Source: JACRLW01 sp046349595
Lineage (GTDB): Bacteria > Planctomycetota > UBA1135 > UBA2386
DNA length: 64,000 nucleotides
Direction: 5' to 3'
Assembly (NCBI GenBank): GCA_046349595.1
Contig: JAXMCA010000002.1
Coordinates: 682,001 to 746,000 of the forward strand
In this document: piece by piece, positions 46,219 to 54,823 of the stretch
How the letters are laid out: every line of letters begins with the position of its first letter
Numbering within the stretch: the stretch's first letter is position 1
Notes under the pieces: generated by a model
What the model was told of the DNA's origin: nothing
The model's database searches: none
The model's input: only the letters and a program-made list of their open reading frames with translations
Program-made: the position numbers and the translations under genes

Positions 46219-47415
46219 ATGCGCACACTCCAAGTCATGGCAACGTCGATCGCACTGGCGATTCCCGCCCTGGCCCAGTCCACCGGACGGACCCTGCTCC
46301 AGGTCGCTCCACCGATCATCGGCTACTCCGCGGCCTTCGATCTGACCTACCCGGCCAGCGCCGTCGGCAATCCCTATGTGCTGCTGTGGTGCATGCCGCA
46401 GTACCCGGGCATCTATCCGATCAGCGTGCCGGGGGTGACGCTGAACGGCGCGCTTCGCATCGACCCGACGACGTCGTTCGCGGCCTTCAGCGGCGTGTTC
46501 GGTGGATCAGGACACGTGCAGCACTCGATCGCGATTCCCAACAACCCGCTGCTCGTCGGCTTCTCGTGGGATCTCCAGTCGGCAGACCTGGCCGCGGTTC
46601 CTCCGTCGATCTCCTTCTCCGACAACGACCTCGCCCTGTCGGTCGCGTCGGTACCGCCGTCGTCCATGGTGCCGATCCCGCCGGGCTCGTTCCTGATGGG
46701 GTCGAACGTTTCCACCGGCACGCCGTATCTCGGGAACCCCGTCGAACGCCCCGTCCACCAGGTGACGATCAGCAGGGCGTTCTGGATCGGCGCGCATGAA
46801 GTGACGCAGGCCGAGTACCTGGCGGTGATGGCGACCAATCCCTCGCGCTATCAGGGGCCGTCGTACCCGAACGCACCCCAACGGCCCGTGGAGTCGGTGA
46901 CCTGGTTTCGGGCCGTCGCGTATTGCCAGGCGCTCACCACGATCGAACAGACCGCGGGTCGCGTGCCTCCCGGCTATCAGTACCGGCTCCCGACCGAAGC
47001 GGAATGGGAGTACTGCTGTCGCGCGGGCACGACGTCCGAGTTCTCCTTCGGTCCCTCGCTCGACTGCACGCAGGCGAGCTTCTACTACAGCTTTCACACG
47101 AACGCGTACTGTGGGCGCACCGAAACCTCCGTCGTCGGCATCTTCGCTCCGAACGCGTTCGGCATCTACGACATGCACGGGAACGTCCGGGAGTGGTGTC
47201 TGGACTCGGGGGATGCGCTCGTGAACACCTCGACCTACCCGTCGTCGCCGGTCGTGGATCCCTATGTCCGAAGCGGCCCGGACAAGGTGCAACGGGGAGG
47301 GAGCTACGGGAGCTTCTCCTCCGACTGCCGATCCGCGTACCGGCTCTGGGCCTCGCCTTTCAATTCCGACCACACGCTCGGCTTCCGGGTGGTGCTGGCC
47401 CCGATCCTGCCCTGA
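46219..47415 (+). CDS. Secreted FGE-sulfatase-domain protein with N-terminal beta module
   Basis: The product has 398 residues; an ATG at 46207 would add 4. A signal peptide (ending AIPALAQ) leads to a beta module (about 25-140, with SIAIPNNPLLVGFSWDLQ) shared with other secreted proteins in the window. Residues ~145-398 form an FGE/sulfatase-modifying-factor fold: PIPPGSFLMGS, LPTEAEWEYCCRAGT, GIYDMHGNVREWC, VQRGGSYGS. The SSDCRSAYR stretch keeps only one of the two FGE copper cysteines, so it is probably a binding fold. It diverges from the kinase that carries the same domain. Confidence 0.85.
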   Translation: MRTLQVMATSIALAIPALAQSTGRTLLQVAPPIIGYSAAFDLTYPASAVGNPYVLLWCMPQYPGIYPISVPGVTLNGALRIDPTTSFAAFSGVFGGSGHVQHSIAIPNNPLLVGFSWDLQSADLAAVPPSISFSDNDLALSVASVPPSSMVPIPPGSFLMGSNVSTGTPYLGNPVERPVHQVTISRAFWIGAHEVTQAEYLAVMATNPSRYQGPSYPNAPQRPVESVTWFRAVAYCQALTTIEQTAGRVPPGYQYRLPTEAEWEYCCRAGTTSEFSFGPSLDCTQASFYYSFHTNAYCGRTETSVVGIFAPNAFGIYDMHGNVREWCLDSGDALVNTSTYPSSPVVDPYVRSGPDKVQRGGSYGSFSSDCRSAYRLWASPFNSDHTLGFRVVLAPILP

Positions 47416-47444
47416 GCGACCCCGACCCACGCGCCACGATCGCC

Positions 47445-48086
47445 CTAGTCCAACCCGGCAGGATCGAAGCCTGACGAACGCAGCTCGACGATCTTCGCGG
47501 CGAGCCTGCCCAGGGCCCGATTGAATCGCATCCGTGCAGCGTCGCTGCTCATCGAGAGTTGGGTGCCGATCACTGCGAATTCCATCCGATCCCACTCCCG
47601 CAGCCGGATCAGGGCGCGATCTTCGGCATCCAGGAGTTCGAGGGCGATCTCGACCCAGGCGCTCTGTTCGCGATTGGAAGCCAGCTCCTCGGCGCTGAGC
47701 ATCGAGCCCGACAGCTGATCGAGCGCGACCACCTGCGTGGCGCCTGCAGCGACCGTCGGTGCTCGACGTCGTCGAGCGAAGGCATGGTCGGCGGCATCGC
47801 ACAGGGCGTTCTCGACCATGCGGCACAACAGCGCTCGGAACCTCGCCGAGTCGGACACCAGGAAGCGCGGGCCGTCGCGAAGCACGCGCACGGCGACTTC
47901 CTGGACGAAGTCCTGGGTCTCCGCCTCATGGCGAAGCCGACGTCCGAGCCGCAGGTGCACGCGGGCTCGCAGCCAGTCGAGGTGACGTGCGAGCAGGCCG
48001 TGCAGGGCGCCGTCGTCGCCTGCATGTGTCCTGCGCAGGAGATCGAAGGTCTCGTCCCGCGGATCCTCGGACTTCTCTTCGACCAT
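47445..48086 (-). CDS. ECF-type RNA polymerase sigma factor
   Basis: The product has 213 residues. I start at the ATG at 48086 (MVEEKSEDPR); upstream codons do not look protein-like. Region 2 has LRHEAETQDFVQEVAVRVLRD and region 4 has LLDAEDRALIRLREWDRMEF and the helix-turn-helix GTQLSMSSDAARMRFNRALGRL. Planctomycete ECF factors of this type are often encoded beside Ser/Thr kinases, and here a kinase and its FGE-like neighbour lie immediately downstream. No anti-sigma factor is seen, so control by phosphorylation is a reasonable inference. Confidence 0.85.
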   Translation of the reverse strand: MVEEKSEDPRDETFDLLRRTHAGDDGALHGLLARHLDWLRARVHLRLGRRLRHEAETQDFVQEVAVRVLRDGPRFLVSDSARFRALLCRMVENALCDAADHAFARRRRAPTVAAGATQVVALDQLSGSMLSAEELASNREQSAWVEIALELLDAEDRALIRLREWDRMEFAVIGTQLSMSSDAARMRFNRALGRLAAKIVELRSSGFDPAGLD

Positions 48087-48199
48087 CGGTTCGAACGATC
48101 CCTCGACGGCATGCCGGGGATCACGGGCGCAGGGCGGCCATGGCCCGATCACCTCGGCGAGGACTTCGGTGGCCGCGCGGATGGAACTATCTTGTCGGC

Positions 48200-48823
48200 A
48201 TGATCCGCGCAACTCGCCTGGCACTCCTGCTCCTGCTCGGTGCCTGCACCGGCATCACCACCGACATCGCCGCGGTGCGTGCGCCGGAGTTCGCCAGCAA
48301 CGACTACTCGAAGGTCTGCGTCTCCGCGCCGGACGCCGACATCCGTCTGGCCACCGGCACCGAAGCCGCCCTGGCCGATGGGCTTCGCGCGCGAGGTGTG
48401 GCGGCGATCCGCCTCGGCGACCTGCTGTTCGTCGGCAAACCGCACGAGGAGGCCGAGATCGCGGCGAAGGTGCGCGAGAGCGGAGCCGACGCCTTCCTGG
48501 TGTTGAAGCCGGTGTCCTCGAGCACCGAAGAGCGCTGGATCCCACCCTCGATCACGACGACCACGGACTACGGTCGGCGCTCCCGACCCTGGGGCTGGGG
48601 CTACAGCACGACCTGGGTCTCCGGCGGCTACTCCGTGAGCATGCCCAGGGCCACGCTCGAGGCGCGGCTGTTCGACGTCGCGAGCGAGCAGGTCGTCTGG
48701 GTGGCGAGCGTCGAGGCCTCCGGCAACGCCAGCGCCAACTGGCTCGATCTGCGCACCGCTGCGGCCGCGAAGGTGGTCGAACGGCTGGATGCCGATCATC
48801 TGCTCCGGAATCGCGCGGAGTGA
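48200..48823 (+). CDS. DUF4136-like lipoprotein
   Basis: The product has 207 residues. The lipobox LLGAC gives a lipidated N-terminus. The rest is a compact alpha/beta domain with a loop rich in Ser, Thr and Trp (SITTTTDYGRRSRPWGWGYS) and a C-terminal helix, in keeping with DUF4136-type envelope proteins. It is co-translated with the next gene: its TGA is overlapped by a GTG start (GTGA). Function unknown. Confidence 0.7.
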   Translation: MIRATRLALLLLLGACTGITTDIAAVRAPEFASNDYSKVCVSAPDADIRLATGTEAALADGLRARGVAAIRLGDLLFVGKPHEEAEIAAKVRESGADAFLVLKPVSSSTEERWIPPSITTTTDYGRRSRPWGWGYSTTWVSGGYSVSMPRATLEARLFDVASEQVVWVASVEASGNASANWLDLRTAAAAKVVERLDADHLLRNRAE

Positions 48824-49272
48824 GACGTCGACGCCCCCATCCCCGTCGCCGCGCAGCGATCGCTGCGACCGCGGTGCTCGTCGCGTGGTTCGCGGGCCTG
48901 TTGATCCAGCCTCGACGCACGCAGTGGACACGGCACGAGATCCTCGATGCGATCCGTGCCGTCGAGTCGGGCGGCCGCGCCGATCCTCCGGACGGCGACG
49001 GCGGTCTGGCCATCGGGCCGTACCAGATCCACCGCGTGTACTGGCAGGATGCGATGGCCGCGGATCCCTCGCTCGGTGGTCGCTATGAGGACTGCCGCAC
49101 GCGCGACTATGCGGAACGTGTGATCGCGAGCTACATGCGCAGATACGTCCCCGACGCCTGGGCCCGCGGCGATGCCGAGGTCATCGCGCGCACGCACAAC
49201 GGCGGACCCGAGGGCGCGGCGAAGCCGGCGACCGATCGCTACTGGGGTCGCGTGCTCGCCGCGTTGCCCTGA
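48820..49272 (+). CDS. Destabilase/i-type-lysozyme-like small protein
   Basis: The product has 150 residues from a GTG at 48820 that overlaps the preceding stop codon. The N-terminus has a basic stretch and one hydrophobic segment (AAIAATAVLVAWFAGLLI), a signal or anchor. The rest reads AIRAVESGGRADPPDGDGG, AIGPYQIHRVYWQDA, YMRRY and ARTHNGGPEG, a pattern of small lysozyme-like proteins with a Glu in VESG and an Asp in the following loop. Cell-wall cleavage is therefore plausible. Coupling with a lipoprotein suggests an envelope role. Confidence 0.7.
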   Translation: MRRRRPHPRRRAAIAATAVLVAWFAGLLIQPRRTQWTRHEILDAIRAVESGGRADPPDGDGGLAIGPYQIHRVYWQDAMAADPSLGGRYEDCRTRDYAERVIASYMRRYVPDAWARGDAEVIARTHNGGPEGAAKPATDRYWGRVLAALP

Positions 49273-49281
49273 ACGCGAACT

Positions 49282-50847
49282 TCAGTTGACGTCGAGCACC
49301 CAGTCGACGGCGTTCGAGGCGACCACGCTGAGCGGATTCGCGCCGGGCACCGCGAGGTACGACTGCAGGTAGAGATGCGCACCGGCGAGCCGCGGGAGGT
49401 TCGGGATGGCGAGGCTGTGCAACGCCGTCTGGGCGCCGTTCGGGAAGTAGCTCAGCGTGGCATCGAGGCTGCCGTACTGCGTGCAACCGGTCATTCCGAT
49501 CAGGCCGAGATCGAAGCCCGGCGTGACCTGGAAGACGCCGAAGGCCACCGCTCCGCCGAGCGCGCCCAGCTGGATGTTGCGCGTCTCCACGCTGGCGGTC
49601 GAACCGATCACCGGTCGGGCCATCGGCGCGAGCGCGAGCGACGCCAGGCCACTCGAGATCGTGTGGGACGTCAACGTGGAGAGATCGCTCGGACCAGGAT
49701 CTGCGGAGCCGTTGCCTTTCGAGTAGCCGACGAACGAGTCCACCGAGGCGATGCTGCCGTACTTCACGTCGATCTGTCCGTTGGCGTGCAGCGAAACCTG
49801 GAAGGAGTTCTGGTTGGTCGTCCCGTACTCCGCCACAGCGTTGAAGGTGACGTGAAACAGGTTCGGATCGGCGGGATCGACGCCGGCGGTCACCTGGCCT
49901 CCCGCGCTGGGATTGAGATCGTCCCAAAGCGCGTAGATCGCGGTCGGGTAGCTGAGTGCCTCGGCGACCGACTCGGTGTAGTCGGTGACCGTCGAGGGGC
50001 CCAGGGTCACGAAGCCGTTCGAGCACACGGTGATCGTGGAGATCGGGCCGTTCTGGGTCGGCATCTGCCAGGGCAGTGAGATCTGCACGTAGGAGTCGTC
50101 GATCAATGTGAGTGCGCTACCGACACCCAGCACGATCGGAGTGGTGGTGGGCAGGACGAGATAACCGTCACCGGTCCACAGCATCTGGTAGGCGAGGTTC
50201 GAGAGGTCGAACAGCGAACTGGCCCCGTCGAACTGCTCGTACATCACACCGGGAGGAGTCCCTCCGCAGCCCGAGCCGAACGCGACACCGCGCGCGAAGC
50301 CGCTCCTGACGAGGTAGTGGATCGAGCCGTTCCAGACGCGTGGAGTATTGATGCTCCCGCCGAACAGGGCCGTGATCGAGCAGCCCGCATTCAGAGTCAT
50401 CTCGGCGTTCGAGTAGGTCTGGTTGGAGCCGTTGCCGTCCGTGTACGACATCGACACGCCGCTGTACAGGATGGCGACTCCGTAGGTCCCCGGGCTCAAC
50501 ACCATCGGCGCGATGAGGGTGGCCGTGGTGGGCAGATTGGCACCCGCGGAGATGAACGTCGAACTCTGCCCTGCGTGTGTCCAGGCCGCCGCGTTGAACT
50601 GGTTGCCGCTGAAGGTGCCGCCAACCGAGGTGACGTAGACGTCGATCGCCCCCTGCGTACCCGATGTGCTGGAGATGTTGAGATCGAACTGCGTGATCTG
50701 GACACCGACGTTCAACGTCAGGTCGAACATGTTCATCCAGCCGGCGGATCCGCCATTGCCGCCGGTGAACAATGTGGTGAGGGGAGATTGGGCGAGGCCC
50801 GGAACGGCGAGGGCCACGAGCAGTGCGATTGAACCGACGGTCTTCAT
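49282..50847 (-). CDS. Secreted multi-domain beta protein
   Basis: The product has 521 residues with a signal peptide (MKTVGSIALLVALAVPGLAQ). The N-terminal ~190 residues are Ser/Thr/Gly-rich beta sheet. The middle (about 230-400) has ISTITVCSNGFVTLG and YALWDDLNPSAGGQVT, which recall nidogen-like domains. The C-terminal ~100 residues are the beta module found in four other secreted proteins here (SLAIPNLPRLAGAHLYLQ, SNAVDWVLDV). No enzyme motif is visible, so an extracellular or structural role is likely. Confidence 0.7.
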   Translation of the reverse strand: MKTVGSIALLVALAVPGLAQSPLTTLFTGGNGGSAGWMNMFDLTLNVGVQITQFDLNISSTSGTQGAIDVYVTSVGGTFSGNQFNAAAWTHAGQSSTFISAGANLPTTATLIAPMVLSPGTYGVAILYSGVSMSYTDGNGSNQTYSNAEMTLNAGCSITALFGGSINTPRVWNGSIHYLVRSGFARGVAFGSGCGGTPPGVMYEQFDGASSLFDLSNLAYQMLWTGDGYLVLPTTTPIVLGVGSALTLIDDSYVQISLPWQMPTQNGPISTITVCSNGFVTLGPSTVTDYTESVAEALSYPTAIYALWDDLNPSAGGQVTAGVDPADPNLFHVTFNAVAEYGTTNQNSFQVSLHANGQIDVKYGSIASVDSFVGYSKGNGSADPGPSDLSTLTSHTISSGLASLALAPMARPVIGSTASVETRNIQLGALGGAVAFGVFQVTPGFDLGLIGMTGCTQYGSLDATLSYFPNGAQTALHSLAIPNLPRLAGAHLYLQSYLAVPGANPLSVVASNAVDWVLDVN

Positions 50848-50940
50848 GGAGGCGATCGGACGAAGCTGCGCGAGCGACGCGCGAGAGAGGATGCGGAGGC
50901 TACTGCTCGCGCCGTCCGCCGCCAGTCGCCACGACTCGGC

Positions 50941-52272
50941 TCACAGGCGCTTCACGAACACGTTGCGGTACCACGCATACGCATCACCGTCGATCTTGCC
51001 GCCCGGTGCATGACGCTGCAGCCCGAGGAAGCCCTCGGCGACGCGCTTCGCAAAGGGTTCACCTTGCTCCGGCTTCAGGCCCAGCGTGTCGACGTCGTAG
51101 AGCTCGACGCCGTTCAGCTCGCAGCGCAGGCGCCCGCCCTGGAAGCGGATCTCGTAGGTGTTCCAGCAGCCGAGTGGATACAGCGCACCCTTGTGACCGG
51201 CAGGAACGCTGCCGTAGAGGCTTCCGCTGAACTGCCAAGGCTTGAGCTTGTAGTTGTTGTCCTCTTCCCAGTGGAAGTCGTCGAGCACCTGGATCTCGCA
51301 GCCGCTGTAGGCGGGATCGGCATCGGTGCGCGCGGCGCGGAGGAACACGCCGGAGTTGGCGTGGCGCAGGACCTTGAAGTCGAGCCGCAGGACGAAGTCG
51401 CGGTAGTCGGCCTTGGTGCGCAGGTCGCCGGCGCTGCCCTGGGTGAGCAGGCTCAGCACCTTGCCGTCGCAGACGAAGCCCGCGCCGTCACCGCCGTGTG
51501 CATCCCACTTCGAGAGCTTGTCGTCGAGCAGCGGCTCCCAGCCTCGATCCTTCTTCGGGGAGAGGAAGCCACCCTCGTCGCAGTCGAACTCGGCGAGGTC
51601 GAAGACCGGCAGCTCGACCAGCTCGATGTGCTCGAAGCGCGCCGCAGCGGTGTCCGACTCGCCGCCGGGGTGGACCTGGAGTCCGAGCAGGCCGGTCGGC
51701 GCGTAGCCCTCGGAGCCCACCGGCAGCCGGTAGTCGGTGAGCTTCTCGCCGTTGAGCCAGAACTCGAGCCGGTAGTCGCGACCCGTGCAGCGCACGCGGA
51801 TGTCGTTCCACGCGTCGCGCTTGAACTTGGCCGCGCCCTCCGCGTTGTGCTGCAACCAACCATCGGCGTAGATGCCGCCGATCTCGCCGCCCTCGCGCCA
51901 GTCCAACGTGACCTGTCCGCCCTTGCCGGCGGGCGCCATGCGCACGAACACGCCGCTGTCGAAGGGCCAGTCGATCCTGGTCCGCATCGTGACGTCGAAG
52001 CTGTGCCAGGTCTGGGTGGTGTAGAGCAGCCCACCCGCCTTGTTCTCACCGCTGCGACCGACGATCGCGCCGTCCTCCACGGTCCACTGCGCCTTGCCGT
52101 CGTAGTGCCCGCCGACCGGAGTCCAGCCCTCGAGCGACTTGCCGTCGAAGATCGGGCGACGCACGGGAGCTGCCTGCGGCGCCGTTTCCTTGGCGTCCTT
52201 CTCGGGCTGCTGCGCGACGACGAGCGAGGTGAACAGGGACGCGGTCAGGAACAGGTGGCGCGGAGACAGCAT
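50941..52272 (-). CDS. Secreted tandem DUF1080 (3-keto-disaccharide hydrolase-type) protein
   Basis: The product has 443 residues with a signal peptide from the ATG at 52272 (ending SLVVAQQ). Two jelly-roll domains are visible. The first begins PIFDGKSLEGWTPVGGHYDG and contains DSGVFVRMAP; the second starts near WEPLLDDKLSKWDAHGGDGA and contains NSGVFLRAAR and SGCEIQVLDD. The FDGKSLEGW motif is the DUF1080 signature. The family acts on or binds sugars and is greatly expanded in planctomycetes; the actual substrate is unknown. Confidence 0.9.
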   Translation of the reverse strand: MLSPRHLFLTASLFTSLVVAQQPEKDAKETAPQAAPVRRPIFDGKSLEGWTPVGGHYDGKAQWTVEDGAIVGRSGENKAGGLLYTTQTWHSFDVTMRTRIDWPFDSGVFVRMAPAGKGGQVTLDWREGGEIGGIYADGWLQHNAEGAAKFKRDAWNDIRVRCTGRDYRLEFWLNGEKLTDYRLPVGSEGYAPTGLLGLQVHPGGESDTAAARFEHIELVELPVFDLAEFDCDEGGFLSPKKDRGWEPLLDDKLSKWDAHGGDGAGFVCDGKVLSLLTQGSAGDLRTKADYRDFVLRLDFKVLRHANSGVFLRAARTDADPAYSGCEIQVLDDFHWEEDNNYKLKPWQFSGSLYGSVPAGHKGALYPLGCWNTYEIRFQGGRLRCELNGVELYDVDTLGLKPEQGEPFAKRVAEGFLGLQRHAPGGKIDGDAYAWYRNVFVKRL

Positions 52273-52300
52273 GTCGTTCTCGTTCGTCGAAAGGACCCTC

Positions 52301-52324
52301 GCACCGGCCTGGACGGACCGGTGC
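52301..52324 (-). terminator. GC-rich hairpin between glnN and DUF1080 genes
   Basis: GCACCGG and CCGGTGC form a 7-bp stem with a 10-nt loop, followed on the minus strand by a short T-rich stretch (TCCTTTCG). It sits 18 nt past the glnN stop codon. Confidence 0.5.
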
Positions 52325-52342
52325 GGCACAGGCAACGCTGGA

Positions 52343-54529
52343 TCAGTGCAGGAACAGGATCTCGCGGTACTTCGGCAGCGGCCAGAGATCGTCGTCGACG
52401 ATCATCTCGAGCGCGTCACAGGACTCACGCAACGCGACCATCGCCGGGATGACCGAGTCGCGGTAGAGCCGCGCGTGCTCGAAGGGCTCGCCGTGGTGAC
52501 GCTCCGCCTTCTCGGTCGCGGCCTGCAGCGTCTCGATCGCGCCGAGCGCGGACTCGATGCGTTCGGCGACCTCCTGCAGGCGACGCTCCTGCCGAGCGAG
52601 GCTCTTGGCACCGACCCGGCGCGCCGACTCGATGCTCTCGGCCAGGTTGCGCTGGAAGGTCGACGCCGCCGGGAGCAGCATCGAAGAAGCGATGCCCGCT
52701 GCGCTCTGCGCCTCGATCGCGATGGCCTTGATGTAGGCCTCGAACATGATGTTCGCGCGCGATTCGGCCTCCTTGCGCGACAGCACGTGGTGGCGCTCGA
52801 ACATCGCGATCTTCTCGGGGGTCGAGTAGACGCCGATGGCGTCGATCGCGGTCCGCATGTTCGGCAGTCCGCGACGCTCCGCCTCGGCGTGCCATTCTGC
52901 CGAGTAACCGTTGCCGTTGAAGATCACGCGCTTGTGCTTGCCGAGCACCTGCTGCACGACCTGCTGCACCGCTCCGGCGAGCCCGACGGATCCCTGCAGC
53001 TTCTCGATCTCCGCGGCGATGGCGTCCAGCGAGTCGGCGACGATCGTGTTCAGGAAGGTGTTCGGCTGACCGATCGACTGGCTCGAGCCGACGGCGCGGA
53101 ACTCGAACTTGTTGCCGGTGAAGGCGAAGGGCGAGGTGCGGTTGCGGTCGGTCGCGTCACGCGGCAGCGGCGGGAGGGTGCCGACGCCGAGACGCATGAC
53201 CTTGCGATTGGCGTCGCGGTTCGGCCCCGCACCGCCCGACACGAGACCCTCGACCACGGCGTTGAGTTCCTCGCCGAGGTAGATCGAGATGATCGCCGGC
53301 GGCGCCTCGTTGGCGCCCAGACGGTGATCGTTCGCCGCGTGCGCGATCGACACCCGCAACAGGTCGGCGTGGAGATCGATCGCGCGGATCACCGCGGTCA
53401 GGAACACCACGAAGCGCATGTTGGTCTCCGGCGTCTGACCGGGATCGAGAAGGTTGATCCCGGTGTCGGTCGCCATCGACCAGTTGTTGTGCTTGCCCGA
53501 GCCGTTGATGCCTGCGAAGGGCTTCTCGTGCAGCAGGCACTGGAAGCCATGGCGCTGCGCGACCTGCCGCAGCACTTCCATCGTCAGCATGTTGTGGTCG
53601 GTCGCCAGCGTGGTGCGCTCGAAGATCGGCGCGATCTCGAACTGCGAGGGCGCGACCTCGTTGTGGCGGGTCTTGACCGGCACGCCGAGCTTCCAGAGCT
53701 CGCACTCGGCCTCGTGCATGAAGGCGAGCACGCGCGGGCTGATCGAGCCGAAGTAGTGGTCCTCGAGTTCCTGACCCTTCGGCGGACGCGCGCCGAACAG
53801 CGTGCGCCCGGTGGAGACCAGGTCGGGGCGCAGCAGGTAGAACTCGCGGTCGACCAGGAAGTACTCCTGCTCGGCGCCGACCGTCGGATAGACGAACTGC
53901 ACCCGCTCGTCGCCGAGCAGCCGCAGCATCTTCACCGCGGAGCGGTTCAGCGCCTCGCAGCTGCGCAGCAGCGGGGTCTTCTTGTCGAGCGCCTCGCCGG
54001 TCCACGAGCAGAACGCGGTCGGGATGCACAGCGTGGCGCCGCTCGCCGTCTCGCGTATGAATGCGGGGGACGTCGGATCCCACGCCGTGTAGCCGCGCGC
54101 TTCGAAGGTCGCGCGCAGTCCACCGGAGGGGAAGGACGACGCATCGGGCTCACCCTTGATGAGCGCCTTGCCGGAGAAGTGCAGCAGGAGCTTGCCGTTC
54201 TCGAGATCGAGGAACGAGTCGTGTTTCTCCGCGGTCGAGCCGGTCATCGGCTGGAACCAGTGCGTGAAGTGCGTGGCGCCGCGCTCGACGGCCCATTCCT
54301 TCATCGCCGAAGCGACGAGATCGGCGAGGCCGTGATCGAGCTCCTGACCACGCTCGATGCAGGACTCGAGAGCGCGATACGCCGATTCGGGCAGGCGGGC
54401 GCGCATCTGCTGCAGGCCGAAGACATTCCTCCCGAACAGATCCTCGAGATTCTCGATCTCATTGACGGGGGCGAGAGGGTGCTTCTTGGAGATGGACTGG
54501 ATGGCTGCGCGGCGGGCGTAGGATGACAC
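52343..54529 (-). CDS. glnN: Glutamine synthetase type III (GlnN)
   Basis: The product has 728 residues, right for GSIII and far longer than GSI. It starts at a GTG at 54529. Characteristic blocks include FTHWFQPMTGSTAEKHDSFL, FPSGGLRATFEARGYTAWDP, GAEQEYFLVDREFY, RHNEVAPSQFEIAPIFE and HEKPFAGINGSGKHNNWSM for the active site. GSIII makes glutamine from glutamate, ammonia and ATP as a dodecamer. The gene diverges from an S9 peptidase gene across a region with repeat R2 copy B. No GlnB-like regulator is nearby. Confidence 0.95.
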   Translation of the reverse strand: MSSYARRAAIQSISKKHPLAPVNEIENLEDLFGRNVFGLQQMRARLPESAYRALESCIERGQELDHGLADLVASAMKEWAVERGATHFTHWFQPMTGSTAEKHDSFLDLENGKLLLHFSGKALIKGEPDASSFPSGGLRATFEARGYTAWDPTSPAFIRETASGATLCIPTAFCSWTGEALDKKTPLLRSCEALNRSAVKMLRLLGDERVQFVYPTVGAEQEYFLVDREFYLLRPDLVSTGRTLFGARPPKGQELEDHYFGSISPRVLAFMHEAECELWKLGVPVKTRHNEVAPSQFEIAPIFERTTLATDHNMLTMEVLRQVAQRHGFQCLLHEKPFAGINGSGKHNNWSMATDTGINLLDPGQTPETNMRFVVFLTAVIRAIDLHADLLRVSIAHAANDHRLGANEAPPAIISIYLGEELNAVVEGLVSGGAGPNRDANRKVMRLGVGTLPPLPRDATDRNRTSPFAFTGNKFEFRAVGSSQSIGQPNTFLNTIVADSLDAIAAEIEKLQGSVGLAGAVQQVVQQVLGKHKRVIFNGNGYSAEWHAEAERRGLPNMRTAIDAIGVYSTPEKIAMFERHHVLSRKEAESRANIMFEAYIKAIAIEAQSAAGIASSMLLPAASTFQRNLAESIESARRVGAKSLARQERRLQEVAERIESALGAIETLQAATEKAERHHGEPFEHARLYRDSVIPAMVALRESCDALEMIVDDDLWPLPKYREILFLH

Positions 54530-54575
54530 CGGACGTGACCTCGTTCGGGTTCGGAGTGGGAACGACCTCGACCTA

Positions 54576-54713
54576 TCGCGGCCTGGGCCGCAACCCTTGG
54601 GTTGCCGCGTCGTCGCTTTGCGCCGACCAGGTAGGCCAAGGCCGCTTTGTCTACTGGGGTGCTTCGGCCTTCGAATCGTCGCGTCCCGCGACGATGCTCC
54701 GGCCTACGGACCC
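54576..54713 (+). repeat. Dispersed structured repeat R2, copy B (upstream of S9 peptidase)
   Basis: This 138-bp copy reads toward the S9 peptidase gene and ends 110 bp before its start. It contains the hairpins GCAACCC/GGGTTGC and ATCGTCGCG/CGCGACGAT and ends CCTACGGACCC. It is the reference copy for the family; copy A is its closest relative. Confidence 0.8.
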
Positions 54714-54823
54714 AGCGAGGCTAGGGGCGCGAAGCCTTCCGGTCCATGGATCGCAGACGCGGAAGGGTCGGCGTCACCGGCACCGGGAGGCCGCGCGGGC
54801 TGGACCCATCCACCGGCCGTCGC

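Noticed and set aside
45889..46228. An N-terminal extension of the kinase frame across repeat R2 copy A
   Set aside because: The extension is Arg-rich, derives from the repeat, and kinase homology begins well after the ATG at 45889. A similar peptide appears in copy B only because the DNA is repeated.
52139..54526. A 795-residue frame opposite glnN
   Set aside because: The minus strand encodes unmistakable type III glutamine synthetase motifs throughout.
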